64,000 nt of DNA. It comes from Streptomyces kanamyceticus (lineage in GTDB: Bacteria > Actinomycetota > Actinomycetes > Streptomycetales > Streptomycetaceae). Shown here piece by piece: positions 8,572 through 16,806 of the stretch (the first letter of the stretch is position 1; the number at the start of each line of letters is the position of its first letter). The position numbers and the translations under genes were made by a program. The stretch covers positions 8,990,001-9,054,000 of the forward strand of contig NZ_CP023699.1 in NCBI RefSeq assembly GCF_008704495.1. Reading direction: 5' to 3'. Below the pieces are notes generated by a model, which was not told the DNA's origin, did not search any database, and worked only from the letters and a program-made list of their open reading frames with translations.

Positions 8572-9124
8572 AGTGCGCGTCAGACACATCGTCGACGCCG
8601 ACTGGGACGGCATCACGGAACTGGAGGCCCGCGCCTACACGGGACTCGGCCTCTCGGAGGGGCGCGCCGCGCTGGAGTCGCGGATGCGGGCGTCCCCCGA
8701 CACCTGCTTCGTCCTGGACATCGGCCCCCGGCTCGCGGGCTACCTCCTCGCGCTGCCCTACGCGGAACACCAGTACCCGGACCTGCGCAGCACGGAGGCG
8801 GCAGGCGCCGCGCCCGTGACGCGCAACCTCCATCTGCACGACGTCGTCATCGCCGAGGACCTCCGCCACCGGGGGCTCGCCAGGCACCTCGTCGAGCACC
8901 TGATGGAGACGGCGCGTGCGCACGGGTACGAGCGGATCTCCCTGATCGCCGTCGGCGGCAGCGACACCTTCTGGTCGGCGCGGGGATTCACCGCCCGCGA
9001 GGACGAGGCCGCCCCCGCCGGTTACGGTCCCGGCGCCGTGTACATGCACCGCGCGGTGCCCGGCGACGTGGCGCTCGCCGGTGCGTCGCCGCAGACAAGT
9101 CATTCGCGAAGAGAAGTGGGCTGA
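8561..9124 (+). CDS. GNAT family N-acetyltransferase
   Basis: A 187-residue GNAT fold. The acetyl-CoA pyrophosphate loop is RHRGLARHLVEHL (R-x-x-G-x-A type), preceded by the beta-4 strand LHLHDVVIAEDL and followed by YERISLIAV and a C-terminal DTFWSARGF hairpin, the usual GNAT motif B. The ATG 8561 overlaps the end of the decarboxylase gene by 11 bp; a GTG at 8555 is also possible. The stop overlaps the next start as TGATG. In this operon it probably acetylates an amine product, perhaps for self-protection or maturation (inference). Confidence 0.82.
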   Translation: MRHEVRVRHIVDADWDGITELEARAYTGLGLSEGRAALESRMRASPDTCFVLDIGPRLAGYLLALPYAEHQYPDLRSTEAAGAAPVTRNLHLHDVVIAEDLRHRGLARHLVEHLMETARAHGYERISLIAVGGSDTFWSARGFTAREDEAAPAGYGPGAVYMHRAVPGDVALAGASPQTSHSRREVG

Positions 9125-10377
9125 TGCGGGTGCTCCGCGTACGTGATCCTTTTTATCGGGGCCAGTTGGCGATCGCCGCCCTGTTCTGTTCCCTCGGCTT
9201 CCAGTACGCCACCTGGGCGGCCCGGATCCCGGCCATCAAGGCGGACCTCGGCCTCTCGGCGGCGGAGGTCGGTGTGCTCCTGATGGCCGCAGGGGTGGGC
9301 GCGGCCGTCTCGTTCCCGCTGGTCGCGATGTTGATGCGGCGCTTCGACTCGCGCCGCATCGCCGTCTTGTCGGCCATCGGCCTCGCCCTGATGCTCCCGG
9401 CCCTGGCCGCCGCGCCGAACTTCCCCGTGGCGCTGGCCGTGATGTGCTTCGACGGCTTCCTCGTGGGCTGCCTCAACGTCTCCATGAACGCCCAGGGCGC
9501 CGCCCTGGAGAGCAGGCACGAGCGCAACGCCATGGCCCGTCTGCACGCGACGTTCAGCGGCGGCTCGCTGCTCGCCGCGCTCGTCGCCTCCGGCATGAAC
9601 GCGGTGACCTCGACGGTCGCCGTGCACTTCGCCGCGGCCGCCGTGATCCTCTTCCTGCTCGTCGCGTACGCCAGTACGGGGCTGCTCACCGAGGAGAGGG
9701 CGGCCGAGGGCGGCACGGATTCACAGGAGAGTGAGGAGAAGGAGACACAGGGAGTAGAGGGAGTAGAGGGGGAGAAGAAGGGCAAGTGGGCCCTGCCCTC
9801 CCGCATGACCCTGTGGATGTGCTGCGCCATGGCCTTCGGCACCGTCACCGAGGGCGCCATGAACGACTGGTCGGCGCTCTACCTGAAGGACGTGGCCAAG
9901 GCGTCGGCCGAGCTCGCGCCCCTGGGCATCGCCGTGGTCTCCGGAATGATGGTGGTCGCCCGGCTGTTCGCCGACGGCTGGCGCAGCCGCTGGGGCGACG
10001 GCCGCATCGTCGTGGTGGGCAGCGCGGTGGGCGGTGTCGGCCTTGCCCTCGCCCTGCTCAGCGGTGGTCTGGTGCCCGCCCTCATCGGGTTCGCCTGTGT
10101 GGGTCTCGGCGTCGCGGCCGTCACCCCGTGCGTCTACGTCGCCGCGGCGAACCAAGGCTCGGACACGCTGACTCTGGTCGCCGCCATGGGCACCACGGGA
10201 CTGCTCGCCGGGCCGCCGCTCATCGGATTCATCGCGCACGCCAGCAGCCTGGCCTGGGGCCTCGGTGCCGTCGCCGCATCGGCCCTCGTCGTGTCGCTGT
10301 GTGGTACGCGGATCCGGTGGACGTCCCCGGCTGCCGCGCCAGGAACCGCGGAAGAAGCGGTTCTTACTCAAGGGTAG
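9124..10377 (+). CDS. MFS transporter (probable exporter of the operon product)
   Basis: A 417-residue polytopic membrane protein with about 12 hydrophobic segments, split by a charged cytoplasmic loop (residues about 195-220, rich in E, G and K, ending EGEKKGKWALPSRM). The N-terminal half has the MFS pattern FQYATWAARIPAIKADLGLS; the loop-2/3 Arg-rich signature is MLMRRFDSRRIAVLS. The start ATG overlaps the GNAT stop (TGATG at 9122-9126), so the genes are translationally coupled. Family and position suggest export of the small molecule made by the four preceding enzymes. Confidence 0.85.
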   Translation: MRVLRVRDPFYRGQLAIAALFCSLGFQYATWAARIPAIKADLGLSAAEVGVLLMAAGVGAAVSFPLVAMLMRRFDSRRIAVLSAIGLALMLPALAAAPNFPVALAVMCFDGFLVGCLNVSMNAQGAALESRHERNAMARLHATFSGGSLLAALVASGMNAVTSTVAVHFAAAAVILFLLVAYASTGLLTEERAAEGGTDSQESEEKETQGVEGVEGEKKGKWALPSRMTLWMCCAMAFGTVTEGAMNDWSALYLKDVAKASAELAPLGIAVVSGMMVVARLFADGWRSRWGDGRIVVVGSAVGGVGLALALLSGGLVPALIGFACVGLGVAAVTPCVYVAAANQGSDTLTLVAAMGTTGLLAGPPLIGFIAHASSLAWGLGAVAASALVVSLCGTRIRWTSPAAAPGTAEEAVLTQG

Positions 10378-10387
10378 GCCGCGCCGA

Positions 10388-10420
10388 CCCCCTTGTTATA
10401 CGGTCCGTCTAACAAGGGGG
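10388..10420. promoter_or_regulatory. 33-bp near-perfect palindrome, TetR-type operator candidate
   Basis: Arms CCCCCTTGTTA (10388-10398) and TAACAAGGGGG (10410-10420) are perfect. The 11-bp centre, TACGGTCCGTC, continues the symmetry (ACGG-T-CCGT) with one mismatched pair. An ACGGnCCGT core inside TA-rich flanks is typical of TetR-family operators. It lies 70 bp before the di-iron oxygenase start. It could also act as a terminator of the preceding operon. Confidence 0.6.
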
Positions 10421-10489
10421 GCGCGGCGGGCGAAGGGACGATGCGCCGCGCTCCGTTCTGCGCACACTTCTGAGCCGAGGAGCCGCAGC

Positions 10490-11446
10490 ATGGCAAGCAG
10501 CACCGTTCGCCCCAGCACACAGGACCAGCCGCACCACGCCTCCGCCGACACCTCTCAAGAGGCCGACACCTCTCAAGAGGGCGACGTGTCGCAGCGGTTG
10601 CTCGCATCGGCCGCCGTCCTCGCGTACGACCCGGCCACCGAGGTCGACTGGGACACGCCCCTCGACACCGACCACCACGGCGCGAGCCCGGAGTGGAGCA
10701 CGCTCTACGGCACCGCGTACTGGCGGGAGCTGACCGAGGCGCAGCGCAAGGAGCTGACCCGGCAGGAAGCCGCGTCCGTGGCGAGTACGGGCATCTGGTT
10801 CGAGATGATCCTCCAGCAGATGGTGCTGCGCGACGTGTACGCCAAGGACCCGACGAGCGCCGACGTCCAGTGGGCGCTCACGGAGATCGCCGAGGAGTGC
10901 AGGCACTCGATCATGTTCGCCCGCGGCGCCCGGAAGCTCGGCGCGCCGCCCTACCGGCCGAAGCGGTTCGTCGTCGAACTCGGCAGGGTCTTCAAGACGG
11001 TGGCCTTCGGCGAGGCGGCGTACGCGGCGATCCTCGTGGCGGAGGAGGTGCTCGACGTGATGCAGCGCGACTGGATGCGGGACGAGCGGGTCGCGCCGTT
11101 CGTCCGCACGATCAACAACATCCACGTCGTCGAGGAGTCGCGGCACATGAAGTTCGCCCGCGACCAGACGCGCAAGCGGCTGAAGGGCGCGGGCCCGGTG
11201 CGCCGCCAGATCAACGCCTTCGTCGTCGCCGTCGCCTCGTACTACATCGTCACGAGCATGGTGAACCGCCAGGTGTACGCGAACGCCGGGCTCGACGAGA
11301 AGCGGGCGCTCGCCGAGGCGAAGGCCAACGAGCACCACAAGTCCATGATGCGGTCCAGCTGTTCGGGCCTCATGGAGTTCCTCGCCTCCTCGCGCCTGCT
11401 CACCGGGCCCGCCCTGGCGTTCTACAAGCGCGCGCACCTGATCTGA
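10490..11446 (+). CDS. AurF-type di-iron oxygenase (p-aminobenzoate N-oxygenase family)
   Basis: A 318-residue ferritin-like protein with the paired carboxylate/histidine iron motifs of the AurF family: EIAEECRHSIMFARG and, about 80 residues later, NIHVVEESRHMKFARD, with a helical EMILQQMVLRDVY before them. GAGGAG at 10477-10482 supports the ATG 10490. Family members use a di-iron centre to N-oxygenate amines or hydroxylate fatty/aryl substrates; many Streptomyces copies are uncharacterised. The N-terminus carries an 18-bp tandem duplication (ADTSQE twice). It is followed by a ferredoxin/reductase gene likely to supply its electrons. Confidence 0.85.
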   Translation: MASSTVRPSTQDQPHHASADTSQEADTSQEGDVSQRLLASAAVLAYDPATEVDWDTPLDTDHHGASPEWSTLYGTAYWRELTEAQRKELTRQEAASVASTGIWFEMILQQMVLRDVYAKDPTSADVQWALTEIAEECRHSIMFARGARKLGAPPYRPKRFVVELGRVFKTVAFGEAAYAAILVAEEVLDVMQRDWMRDERVAPFVRTINNIHVVEESRHMKFARDQTRKRLKGAGPVRRQINAFVVAVASYYIVTSMVNRQVYANAGLDEKRALAEAKANEHHKSMMRSSCSGLMEFLASSRLLTGPALAFYKRAHLI

Positions 11447-11513
11447 CCCGTTCCGAGGTCCGACCCGTGCCGAGATCAGAGCCCTTCCGAGCGAGCAGAG
11501 CCGAGCCGACGAC

Positions 11514-13208
11514 ATGACCTACGCCATCACGCAGACCTGCTGCAGCGACGCCACCTGCGTCGCCGTGTGCCCGGTCAACTGCATCCACCCGACGCCCGAA
11601 GAGCGCGCGTTCGGCAGCACGGAGATGCTGCACATCGACCCGAAGTCCTGCATCGACTGCGGTGCCTGCGCCGACGCCTGCCCGGTCGACGCGATCTTCC
11701 CCGTGGACCGGCTGCCCGCCGCGCAGCGCGAGTACGCCGACATCAACGCGGCGTACTACGACGGGGAGGAGCCGGGACCCGCGCCGGAAGGACCCACCTT
11801 CCACGCCTGGGGCGAGCCGTCCTTCCCGCGCGTCTTGCCCGCCGACTTCGCGCCGCTCAAGGTCGCCGTCGTCGGCACGGGCCCCGCGGGGATGTACGCC
11901 GCGCAGGACCTGCTCCTGCACACCAGCGCCGAGGTCACGCTCATCGACCGGCTGCCGGTCGCCGGTGGCCTGGTGCGGTACGGAGTGGCCCCTGACCATC
12001 CCGCGACCAAGAAGGTCGGCGACACCTTCGCGCGCTTCCACGCCCACCCGAGGGTGCGCATGCACCTGGGGCTCGACGTGGGCACCGACGTCACCCACGA
12101 GGAGATAGCGGCGCACCACGACGCGGTCGTCTACGCCGTGGGCGCCGCCGCCGACCGGAAGCTCGCGATACCGGGCGAGGAGCTGCCGGGCAGCGTCTCC
12201 GCGAGCGCGTTCGTGGCCTGGTACAACGCCCACCCGGACGCGGCGCGGGACCCCGTCGACCTGTCGGCCGAGCGCGTCGTCGTGGTCGGCAACGGCAACG
12301 TCGCCCTCGACGTGGCACGGATCCTGCTCGCCGACCCCGAAACCCTGGCCCGCACCGACATCGCCGACCACGCGCTGGCCGCGCTGCGCGCCAGCAAGGT
12401 GCGCGAGGTGGTGCTGCTCGGCAGGCGCGGGCCCGAGGACGCCGCGTACACGAGGTCCGAACTGCTCGCGCTGCGCCACGTGCCGGGCGTGGACCTGGTC
12501 GTGGACGACCACGACCCGCGGACCGCCCCCGCGATCGAGGCGGCCGCGGCGCGCGACAAGGCCGCCGCACTGCAGGGCGTCGGACGCGCACGGCCTGATT
12601 GGCAGGCGCCGCCCGCGCCGGGACGTCGCATCGTCCTGCGCTTCCACTGCGCGCCCGTCGAGGTGCTCGGCGACGACCGGGTCGAGGCCGTGCGGGTCGA
12701 GGGCGGACAGGTCGTACAAGGCAGCGATGGCGATGGCGATGGCGATGGCGACGTGGACGGGCGGACGATCCGCGCGGGCGCGCTGCTGCGCGCCATCGGC
12801 TACCGCGGGGTGCCGGTCGCCGGGCTGCCCTTCGACGAGGCCACCGGCACCGTGCCGCACGAGGGCGGCCGGGTGACGGGGCAGCCGGGCACGTACGTGG
12901 TGGGCTGGATCAAGCGCGGTCCCAGCGGCGGCATCGGCGCCAACCGCACCTGCGCCGCCGAGACGGTCTCCACGCTCCTGGCCGACGCGGTCGCCGGTGC
13001 CCTGCCCGCGCCGCGGCACCCGGCCAAGGGCTTCCGGCGCCTGGCCAGGCGCCGCAACCGGAAGGTGGTCGACGCCCGCGGCCTGGCCGCGATCGAGCGG
13101 GCGGAGGTCGCCCGGGGCCACCTCGACGGGCGGCCCCGGGTCAAGCTCGCCACGGTGGAGGAGCTGGTGGCGACCGCGCGGAGCGGGCGCCCCGGTCTGC
13201 TGCGCTGA
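11514..13208 (+). CDS. Ferredoxin-fused ferredoxin/NADP+ reductase (FprB-like)
   Basis: A 564-residue fusion. Residues 1-75 are a seven-iron-type ferredoxin with cysteines in CCSDATCVAVCPVNCIHP and CIDCGACADACPVDAI. Residues about 115-560 form an adrenodoxin-reductase-like flavoenzyme with FAD loop VAVVGTGPAGMYAAQDL, NADPH loop VVVVGNGNVALDVARIL, and ending GGIGANRTCA. This matches the layout of mycobacterial FprB. It lies 67 bp after the di-iron oxygenase and would hand NADPH electrons to it (inference). Near 12725 a hexanucleotide repeat encodes GDGDGDGDGD inside the reductase domain, probably a surface loop expansion. Confidence 0.88.
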   Translation: MTYAITQTCCSDATCVAVCPVNCIHPTPEERAFGSTEMLHIDPKSCIDCGACADACPVDAIFPVDRLPAAQREYADINAAYYDGEEPGPAPEGPTFHAWGEPSFPRVLPADFAPLKVAVVGTGPAGMYAAQDLLLHTSAEVTLIDRLPVAGGLVRYGVAPDHPATKKVGDTFARFHAHPRVRMHLGLDVGTDVTHEEIAAHHDAVVYAVGAAADRKLAIPGEELPGSVSASAFVAWYNAHPDAARDPVDLSAERVVVVGNGNVALDVARILLADPETLARTDIADHALAALRASKVREVVLLGRRGPEDAAYTRSELLALRHVPGVDLVVDDHDPRTAPAIEAAAARDKAAALQGVGRARPDWQAPPAPGRRIVLRFHCAPVEVLGDDRVEAVRVEGGQVVQGSDGDGDGDGDVDGRTIRAGALLRAIGYRGVPVAGLPFDEATGTVPHEGGRVTGQPGTYVVGWIKRGPSGGIGANRTCAAETVSTLLADAVAGALPAPRHPAKGFRRLARRRNRKVVDARGLAAIERAEVARGHLDGRPRVKLATVEELVATARSGRPGLLR

Positions 13209-13232
13209 TCGGCGGCCCCGACCGCGTGGCGC

Positions 13233-14537
13233 TCATCCCTGCCCGGGCACCACGAACAGCGCCCAGGTGGCGAGCGGCGCGATGAGCGCCATGGAGAGCC
13301 CCCACTTCATGAGCGCGCCGAACACCTGTGGGCGCATCTCCTCCGGGGCGTTGGCGGCGACCAGCGCCCCGGAGGTCGACAGCGGTGAGGAGTCGACGAC
13401 GGACGAGGAGACGGCAAGGGCGATGATCAGCCCCACGGCGGAGACCTGACCGTCCATCAAGAACGGTACGGCGAGCGGGATCAGGGCCCCCAGGATGCCG
13501 GTGGTGGAGGCGAACGCGGAGACCAGGGCCCCGATGAGGCAGATCAACAGGGCCCCGGCGAGCGGTGAGTCGATCTTCGCGACGCTCTCGCCGAGCCAGT
13601 CGATCGTGCCCATGCGCTCCATGACGCCGACGAAGGTCACGACCCCGCAGACGAGCAGCACGGTGGACCACGCGCACCGGTCCACCGCCCCTTTGGCCGC
13701 CTCGGGGTCGACGAGGGTCAGCACGACGACCACGGTGAGCGCCATGAGCCCGACGTTCAGGTCGAGGAAGAGCGCCCCCGCGACCATGCCGAGCAGTCCG
13801 AGCAGGGTCAGGGTGCGGGACCTGTCGAGGCGCAGTGCGACGGCGGGCTTCGCGGGTGCGATCGTCGCGGTCGTGGAGCCGCCGCCCTCGTGGGGGAGCG
13901 GTTCCGTGGGTTCGGTGGCGGGCGCGGGCCCGAGGTCCGTGCTGCGGCGGCCGATGAGGAAGTACGCCACGACGCTGAGCGCCGCGTTGAACAGGAAGGA
14001 CATCGCGAACAGCAGTGCGGGGCTGCCCGGCAGGTCGTTGCGTTCGACGACGCCGTTGGTGATGCTGCCGAAGACGCTGGCGGGCGAGAAGCCGCCCGCG
14101 CTCGCGCCGTTGATGACCAGCAGGCCCATGAGCAGCGGGCTGATCTTGTACCGCGTGCAGAAGCTCATGCCGATGGGCGCGATGACGCCCACCGCGGCGG
14201 GCACGACGGCGCCGACCGCGGTGAGGGCCGCGGTGATCAGGAACATCACCCAGGGGATGAGGGCGATCCGGCCGCCCACGGCCCGCGTCGCGGCGTGCAC
14301 GAGCCATTCGATGGTGCCGTTGTTCTTCGCGATGGCGAAGAGGAAAGTGACTCCTACGAGTACGACGAAGAGGTCCCCGGGGAAGCCGCCGAACACGTCG
14401 TCCGCGCTCTGTCCCGCGACGGCGGAGCCGACGGCGAAGGCGGCGACGAGAGCGAGCACTCCCATGTGGACCGAGGTGAAAGTGGCGACGGTGAACACGA
14501 GCACCAGTGCGCCGATCGCGATGAGATGGTCTGCCAT
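13233..14537 (-). CDS. SLC13/MatC-like dicarboxylate or hydroxyacid permease
   Basis: A 434-residue membrane protein. The N-terminus (MADHLIAIGALVLVFTVATF) and the VGVTFLFAIAKNNGTIEWLV region are typical of the MatC N-terminal domain of the arsenite/anion permease group. A second half follows a charged loop (about 215-235) and repeats the fold, including the SSSVVDSSPLSTSGALVAAN motif. About 11-12 transmembrane segments are visible. AGGA 8 bp upstream supports the ATG 14537. Relatives take up malonate, C4-dicarboxylates or small hydroxyacids. With a downstream-acting aminotransferase and dehydrogenase, uptake of glycolate or another 2-hydroxyacid is plausible. A 17-bp IclR-like dyad lies 68 bp upstream. 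Confidence 0.82.
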   Translation of the reverse strand: MADHLIAIGALVLVFTVATFTSVHMGVLALVAAFAVGSAVAGQSADDVFGGFPGDLFVVLVGVTFLFAIAKNNGTIEWLVHAATRAVGGRIALIPWVMFLITAALTAVGAVVPAAVGVIAPIGMSFCTRYKISPLLMGLLVINGASAGGFSPASVFGSITNGVVERNDLPGSPALLFAMSFLFNAALSVVAYFLIGRRSTDLGPAPATEPTEPLPHEGGGSTTATIAPAKPAVALRLDRSRTLTLLGLLGMVAGALFLDLNVGLMALTVVVVLTLVDPEAAKGAVDRCAWSTVLLVCGVVTFVGVMERMGTIDWLGESVAKIDSPLAGALLICLIGALVSAFASTTGILGALIPLAVPFLMDGQVSAVGLIIALAVSSSVVDSSPLSTSGALVAANAPEEMRPQVFGALMKWGLSMALIAPLATWALFVVPGQG

Positions 14538-14604
14538 GACACGTCCTCGCCTTCGGGCTGCGGCCGAGAGAGTCGGCCGGGACTGTCCGCAGCATGGACT
14601 TAAG

Positions 14605-14621
14605 GTTCCACTATGCGGAAC
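14605..14621. promoter_or_regulatory. IclR-family operator candidate upstream of the permease
   Basis: GTTCCACTATGCGGAAC: GTTCC/GGAAC arms with a 7-bp spacer, a form typical of IclR-family sites. It sits between the IclR gene stop and the permease start, on the upstream side of the permease. Confidence 0.55.
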
Positions 14622-14689
14622 TCTCCTGCGGCGTTGGCGAGTATGTGACGGCTGTCACGAACCGTCAAGGGGGTGCGACGGCACGGGAG

Positions 14690-15457
14690 TTACCGGACGC
14701 GGCTCGCGTGCGGCGCCTCGTAACCCAGCGCCGCACTGATCTCCTGGGCCGCCGCGCGCACATGTGATCCGAGGGCGTGCAGGCGCTCGCTGTCGCACCG
14801 GCTGCTGGGCAGATTGATGCTCATGCTCGCCACCGGGACGCCGTCGGGGCCGAGCACCGCGGCGGCGACGGCGGACACGTCGTCACGCCATTCGCCCTGG
14901 TTGAGGGCGTAGCCGCGGGCCCGGACCGAGTCCAGCTCGGTGCGCAGCGCGTCGGGGTCGTCGATCGTGGTGCCGGTGAAGTGCGTCAGGCCGCGGGCCA
15001 GATAGCGCTCGACCGCTTCGGGGGATCCCGCGGCGAGGATCGCCTTGCCGTTGGCGGACGCGTGCCCGGACAGCGGCTGGCCGAGCGGCAGCACGATCCG
15101 CACCGGCTGGCTCGTCTCCAGGCGCTCGACGAGGACGATCCGGTCGCCCTCGGGGACCGCCAGGTGCACGGTCTCGTCGACGGCGCGGCGCAGCTCCTCC
15201 ATCACGGGCACCGCCACGTCCCGCACGCCGAGTTCGCCGGTGGCCTGCCGCCCGATGAGCAGCGCCTTCGTGGTGAGAGTCCAGCGCGTGGGCGTACTGC
15301 CGGTCTGCTTGATCCAGCCCGCCGTGTGCAGCGTGCCGAGCGCCCGCTGGACCGTGCTCTTGGGCAGGTCCATGGCCCGTGCGAGTTCGGCGACGCCGAT
15401 GGGCTGGCGCGTTGCCAACTCCTCCAGCGTGCGCAGGGTGTTGAGGACGTTCTGCAC
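14690..15457 (-). CDS. IclR family transcriptional regulator
   Basis: A 255-residue regulator. The N-terminal winged helix-turn-helix has GVAELARAMDLPKSTVQRAL as the recognition region. The C-terminal IclR effector domain has LVERLETSQPVRIVLPLG, LSGHASANGKAIL and the YALNQGEWRDDVSAVAA signature. Translation starts at GTG 15457 with AAGGGGG just upstream. It is divergent from the aminotransferase and upstream of the permease, so it probably controls both sides; effector binding would be a small organic acid such as glyoxylate (inference). Confidence 0.92.
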   Translation of the reverse strand: MQNVLNTLRTLEELATRQPIGVAELARAMDLPKSTVQRALGTLHTAGWIKQTGSTPTRWTLTTKALLIGRQATGELGVRDVAVPVMEELRRAVDETVHLAVPEGDRIVLVERLETSQPVRIVLPLGQPLSGHASANGKAILAAGSPEAVERYLARGLTHFTGTTIDDPDALRTELDSVRARGYALNQGEWRDDVSAVAAAVLGPDGVPVASMSINLPSSRCDSERLHALGSHVRAAAQEISAALGYEAPHASRVR

Positions 15458-15537
15458 CGAAATCCCCCTTGCGTACGGCCGTTGGCGCGACGCGACGGGG
15501 CCGTTGACCCCTCGCCGAGGATGACCCTATGCTGCGT

Positions 15538-15575
15538 CGTGCCGCATCACGATACGCCGTGCCGTCTCACGGCAC
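15538..15575. promoter_or_regulatory. Paired operator repeats in the IclR/aminotransferase divergent promoter
   Basis: Two 14-bp direct repeats, CGTGCCGCATCACG (15538-15551) and CGTGCCGTCTCACG (15558-15571), start 20 bp apart, close to two helical turns. The second also forms the dyad GTGCCGT-CTC-ACGGCAC (15559-15575). The site lies just before the aminotransferase ribosome site and is a good candidate for IclR binding. Confidence 0.6.
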
Positions 15576-15599
15576 AAGCGTGGAGGGGAGATTCGCGCA

Positions 15600-16766
15600 A
15601 TGACCGTCCAGACCGGCCGCCACTTTCTCCAGATTCCCGGACCCACCAACGTTCCCGACCGGGTGCTGCGCGCCATGGCCGCACCCACCATCGACCACCG
15701 CGGTCCCGAATTCGCCGCCCTCACCCGCCGGTTGCTCGACGCGCTGGGGCCCGTCTTCGGCACGTCGGGCCCCGTCGTCGTCTATCCCGCGTCGGGCACC
15801 GGGGCCTGGGAAGCCGCCCTGGTCAACACGCTCAGCCCCGGTGACCGCGTGCTCTGCTTCGAGACCGGGCACTTCGCCTCGCTGTGGCGTGCCATGGCTC
15901 AATCCCTGGGCCTCGACGTGGAGTTCGTGCCCGGTGACTGGCGGCACGGCGCGTCCCCCGAAGCCGCCGTCGAACGCCTCCGGGCGGACACCGCGCACCG
16001 CATCAAGGCCGTCTGCGTCGTCCACAACGAGACGTCCACCGGCGTCACCAGCCGCATCCCGGAGATCCGCGCCGCCATCGACACGGCGGACCATCCCGCG
16101 CTGCTCCTCGTCGACACGGTCTCCTCGCTGGGCTCCATCGAGTACCGGCACGACGCGTGGGGCGTGGACGTGACCGTGACCGGCTCGCAGAAGGGGCTCA
16201 TGCTGCCGCCGGGCCTGAGCTTCAACGCCGTCAGCGAGAAGGCCCTGGCCGCCGCGCGCACGTCGCGGCTGCCCAAGTCCTTCTGGGACTGGACGCCGAT
16301 CATCGACGCCAACGAGGCGGGCTTCTTCCCGTACACCCCCGCCACCAACCTCCTCTACGGCCTCGACGAGGCGCTCGACATGCTCACCGACGAGGGCCTC
16401 GAACAGGTCTGGGCCCGGCACGCACGGCACGCCGCCGCCACCCGAAGTGCCGTACGCGGCTGGGGACTCGACGTGCTCTGCGCCGACGAGCGCGAGCACT
16501 CGGGATCCCTGACGGCCGTGCTCCTGCCCGAAGGACAGGACGCCGACGCCGTACGCAAGGTCGTCCTCGAGCGCTTCGACATGTCGCTCGGCACCGGACT
16601 CGGTCGGCTCGCGGGCAAGGTCTTCCGCATCGGCCACCTGGGCCACTTCAACGACCTCACGCTCGCGGGCACCCTCGCCGGGGTCCAGATGGGCCTCGAA
16701 CTCGCCGGGGTCCCGGTCGGCCACCAGGGCCTGGCCGACGCACTCGACCACCTGCGCACCACCTGA
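15600..16766 (+). CDS. Class V PLP aminotransferase, serine/alanine-glyoxylate type
   Basis: A 388-residue class V aminotransferase of the serine-glyoxylate/alanine-glyoxylate branch. Features are the N-terminal HFLQIPGPTNVPDRVL, the substrate loop VYPASGTGAWEAAL, the PLP contact VCVVHNETSTGV, VDTVSSLGSI, and the PLP lysine in TGSQKGLMLPPG. GGAGGGGAG at 15582-15590 supports the ATG. These enzymes convert glyoxylate to glycine using serine or alanine as donor. The downstream flavo-iron-sulfur dehydrogenase could supply glyoxylate from glycolate, and the permease could bring in the acid. The gene is probably under the adjacent IclR regulator. Confidence 0.85.
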   Translation: MTVQTGRHFLQIPGPTNVPDRVLRAMAAPTIDHRGPEFAALTRRLLDALGPVFGTSGPVVVYPASGTGAWEAALVNTLSPGDRVLCFETGHFASLWRAMAQSLGLDVEFVPGDWRHGASPEAAVERLRADTAHRIKAVCVVHNETSTGVTSRIPEIRAAIDTADHPALLLVDTVSSLGSIEYRHDAWGVDVTVTGSQKGLMLPPGLSFNAVSEKALAAARTSRLPKSFWDWTPIIDANEAGFFPYTPATNLLYGLDEALDMLTDEGLEQVWARHARHAAATRSAVRGWGLDVLCADEREHSGSLTAVLLPEGQDADAVRKVVLERFDMSLGTGLGRLAGKVFRIGHLGHFNDLTLAGTLAGVQMGLELAGVPVGHQGLADALDHLRTT

Positions 16767-16806
16767 ACCGTACGTACGCCCCTTCGCCCCCCCCGGAGCA
16801 TGTCGT

